Source: Paratrimastix pyriformis (taxonomy: Eukaryota; Preaxostyla; Paratrimastigidae). From it: a stretch of 64,000 bases of DNA. The stretch is taken from the NCBI GenBank assembly GCA_027972325.1, contig JAPMOS010000025.1:458906-522905 (forward strand), in the 5' to 3' direction. The notes beneath the pieces are model-generated. The model was not told where the DNA came from, made no database searches, and saw nothing but the letters and a program-made list of their open reading frames with translations. Below, one piece after another: positions 47,401 through 64,000 of the stretch (position 1 is the first letter of the stretch; every line of letters begins with the position of its first letter). Position numbers and translations under genes: made by a program.

Positions 47401-47502
47401 CGAGAAAGTTGTTTATATTTCAATTGTGCAGAGAAATGCACGAATTTTTGGGGAGATAAAACAAGCCGACGAGGCACGCAGGGACTGAGGGCTTCCGGAT
47501 GC
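47401..47502. promoter_or_regulatory. Bidirectional promoter, unknown gene / TARBP1-like
   Basis: About 100 bp between divergent starts; A/T-richer than its surroundings (47405-47465). Confidence 0.4.
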
Positions 47503-47553
47503 ATGGTTCACCCCGAGGCTTGGCCGGCTCGCTCTTTTTCTGGCCGAAATTCC

Positions 47554-63051
<15,498 letters not shown>

Positions 63052-63289
63052 ATCACTCTCGTCATCTCGATGCGTGTTGGAGAAACAGGTTGTGGAGAGA
63101 AGCATCTCTTGACGCATTGGAGAAAACCAAACACGCGATTTTCGCCCTCGAAGACAAACAAGGGGGACCCGCAACATGAAACAGAAACGCAAAAAACGAT
63201 TAATTGTGAAAGAAACACAAAATCAAACCCGGTGTCGGGCGGCAATCGGTGTGCGACAGGACGAAGGTGAACGAGGGTCGGCCATTTCG
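63052..63289. other. Convergent 3' interval
   Basis: 238 bp between TARBP1 and the next minus-strand stop; A-rich on the plus strand at 63120-63225, probably 3'-end signals. No gene seen. Confidence 0.4.
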
Positions 63290-63771
63290 TCAAATGGCCT
63301 TCTTGGAGGGGAAGCTGGCGGACGGAATTGTTGTTCGGGCCTTTGGATTTGTTGAGCCGTTTGTTTTTGTTCCTGTTGAACAGGTGGGTTGTACAGCGGC
63401 TGTGGTTGTGATTGCGGCGCGGACGAGTCGGGCTGCTGGTCGCTCTGGGACTGGCCCATACTCTGGTTCAAATCTGCGCGCTCGGATGGAACCGCCGACC
63501 ACTGCAGACCATGACAGCTTTTACAGTCAGCAGTTTCTTCGCTGTCGCAGATGAGAGACTTTCTTGCATTGACAGGGATCCTCTTGTTTGCATGGGCCTC
63601 AGCAGCGGCGAGCTCATGCGCCGACACATGCGCTGCCACGAAGCAGGCATGCCGGAATAATTGATATGTCTCCTCGGTGTGTCTTAATCGGTGCGAATCG
63701 GAGGCCGAATACTGCCTTTCCAAATGCGGCACCACAGCCAATTCTCCTTTAAGTGCGACTCCTTCCGATTT
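63290..63771 (-). CDS. Unrecognised small protein (5' end unresolved)
   Basis: Exons 63771-63510 and 63462-63290 (donor GTCTG, acceptor CCAG) read KSEGVALKGELAVVPHLERQ, HTEETYQLFRHACFVAAHVS, ARKSLICDSEETADCKSCHE, then YGPVPERPAARLVRAA and a Thr/Ser/Asn-rich end, TGA at 63290-63292. The exon upstream is preceded by GTTGTAG, an acceptor, so the first exon lies beyond 63771 and overlaps the divergent plus-strand gene. Without splicing, the frame would instead run on to 63223 with a Gln/Pro-rich tail. A CKSC pair might bind metal. Family not recognised. Confidence 0.5.
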
Positions 63772-63784
63772 CTACAACGACAAC

Positions 63785-64000
63785 ATGATGAACTCCTTGA
63801 CAGATGCCCCTTCTGTTTCCAGTGTGGTCCCATCTGCGGTCACTGCAGGACTAACTTCGACTGTGTCAAATCCGGCACTCACACTCGATGGTCATTCCTC
63901 CATTTTGTTGTTGGGACCAATTTATCCCGGTTTTCTTCAGGCTCTGTGGTCCCCCAATCAGCCGACCTCGCTGGTGCCACAAAATCGGTCACACAAGAAA
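63785..64000 (+). CDS. Unknown protein, N-terminal fragment (cut by window end)
   Basis: ATG at 63785, with a second ATG directly after, opens 72 codons without a stop to the window edge: MMNSLTDAPSVSSVVPSAV, then LTLDGHSSILLLGPIYPGFL and LWSPNQPTSLVPQNRSH. Ser/Thr/Val-rich start, no signal peptide. A CAG at 63948-63950 could be the end of an intron. No family recognised. Confidence 0.4.
   Translation, partial: MMNSLTDAPSVSSVVPSAVTAGLTSTVSNPALTLDGHSSILLLGPIYPGFLQALWSPNQPTSLVPQNRSHKK

Overview
This window is nuclear DNA of a GC-rich, intron-dense unicellular eukaryote. TAF2, the exosome subunit RRP41, ribosomal protein eL24, ARV1, O-GlcNAc transferase, PDCD5, a NEK2-type kinase and a RecQ helicase are all cut by spliceosomal introns. 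DAW1/ODA16 and a centrin-like protein imply a motile flagellum. TAA, TAG and TGA are all used as stops, so the code looks standard. A free-living flagellate is likely; a metamonad such as Paratrimastix would fit the GC content, but that is a guess. No operon, phage, IS element or CRISPR array is present.

Layout: TAF2 (-, runs off the left edge), centrin-like (-) head-to-head with an RPUSD2/PUS9-type pseudouridine synthase (+), two small unknown genes (+), an F-box/SPRY protein (-), a poorly resolved interval, a signal-peptide membrane protein (+), ARV1 (+), eL24 (+), RRP41 (-) head-to-head with an SGNH hydrolase (+), RECQL5-like helicase (-) head-to-head with a coiled-coil protein (+), F-box/LRR protein (-) head-to-head with OGT (+), NEK2-like kinase (+), PDCD5 (+), GH15 glucoamylase-like enzyme (-) head-to-head with a multi-saposin protein (+), DAW1 (+), an unrecognised protein (-) head-to-head with a 15.5 kb TARBP1/TRM3 tRNA ribose methyltransferase gene (+) that carries tRNA-Gln and tRNA-Thr genes inside one intron, and finally an unknown gene pair at the right edge.

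The most striking signal is the splicing grammar. Exon joins were fixed by keeping frame and protein homology across whole genes (OGT 18 exons, DAW1, ARV1 7 exons, RRP41 6 exons). Nearly every 5' splice site then reads GTC or GTT, most often GTCYG (GTCTG, GTCCG), instead of GTRAGT. Applying that rule recovered a four-exon gene at 7281-7926 that no single reading frame shows. The introns are also odd in content: long pure C runs mostly in the sense strand, a different minisatellite in many introns, and near-copies of the adjoining exon/intron border inside several introns.

Genes are packed tightly, with divergent start codons often 45-150 bp apart, which implies shared bidirectional promoters. 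Coordinates given for a CDS span first to last codon including introns; exon limits are in the evidence where they could be worked out.
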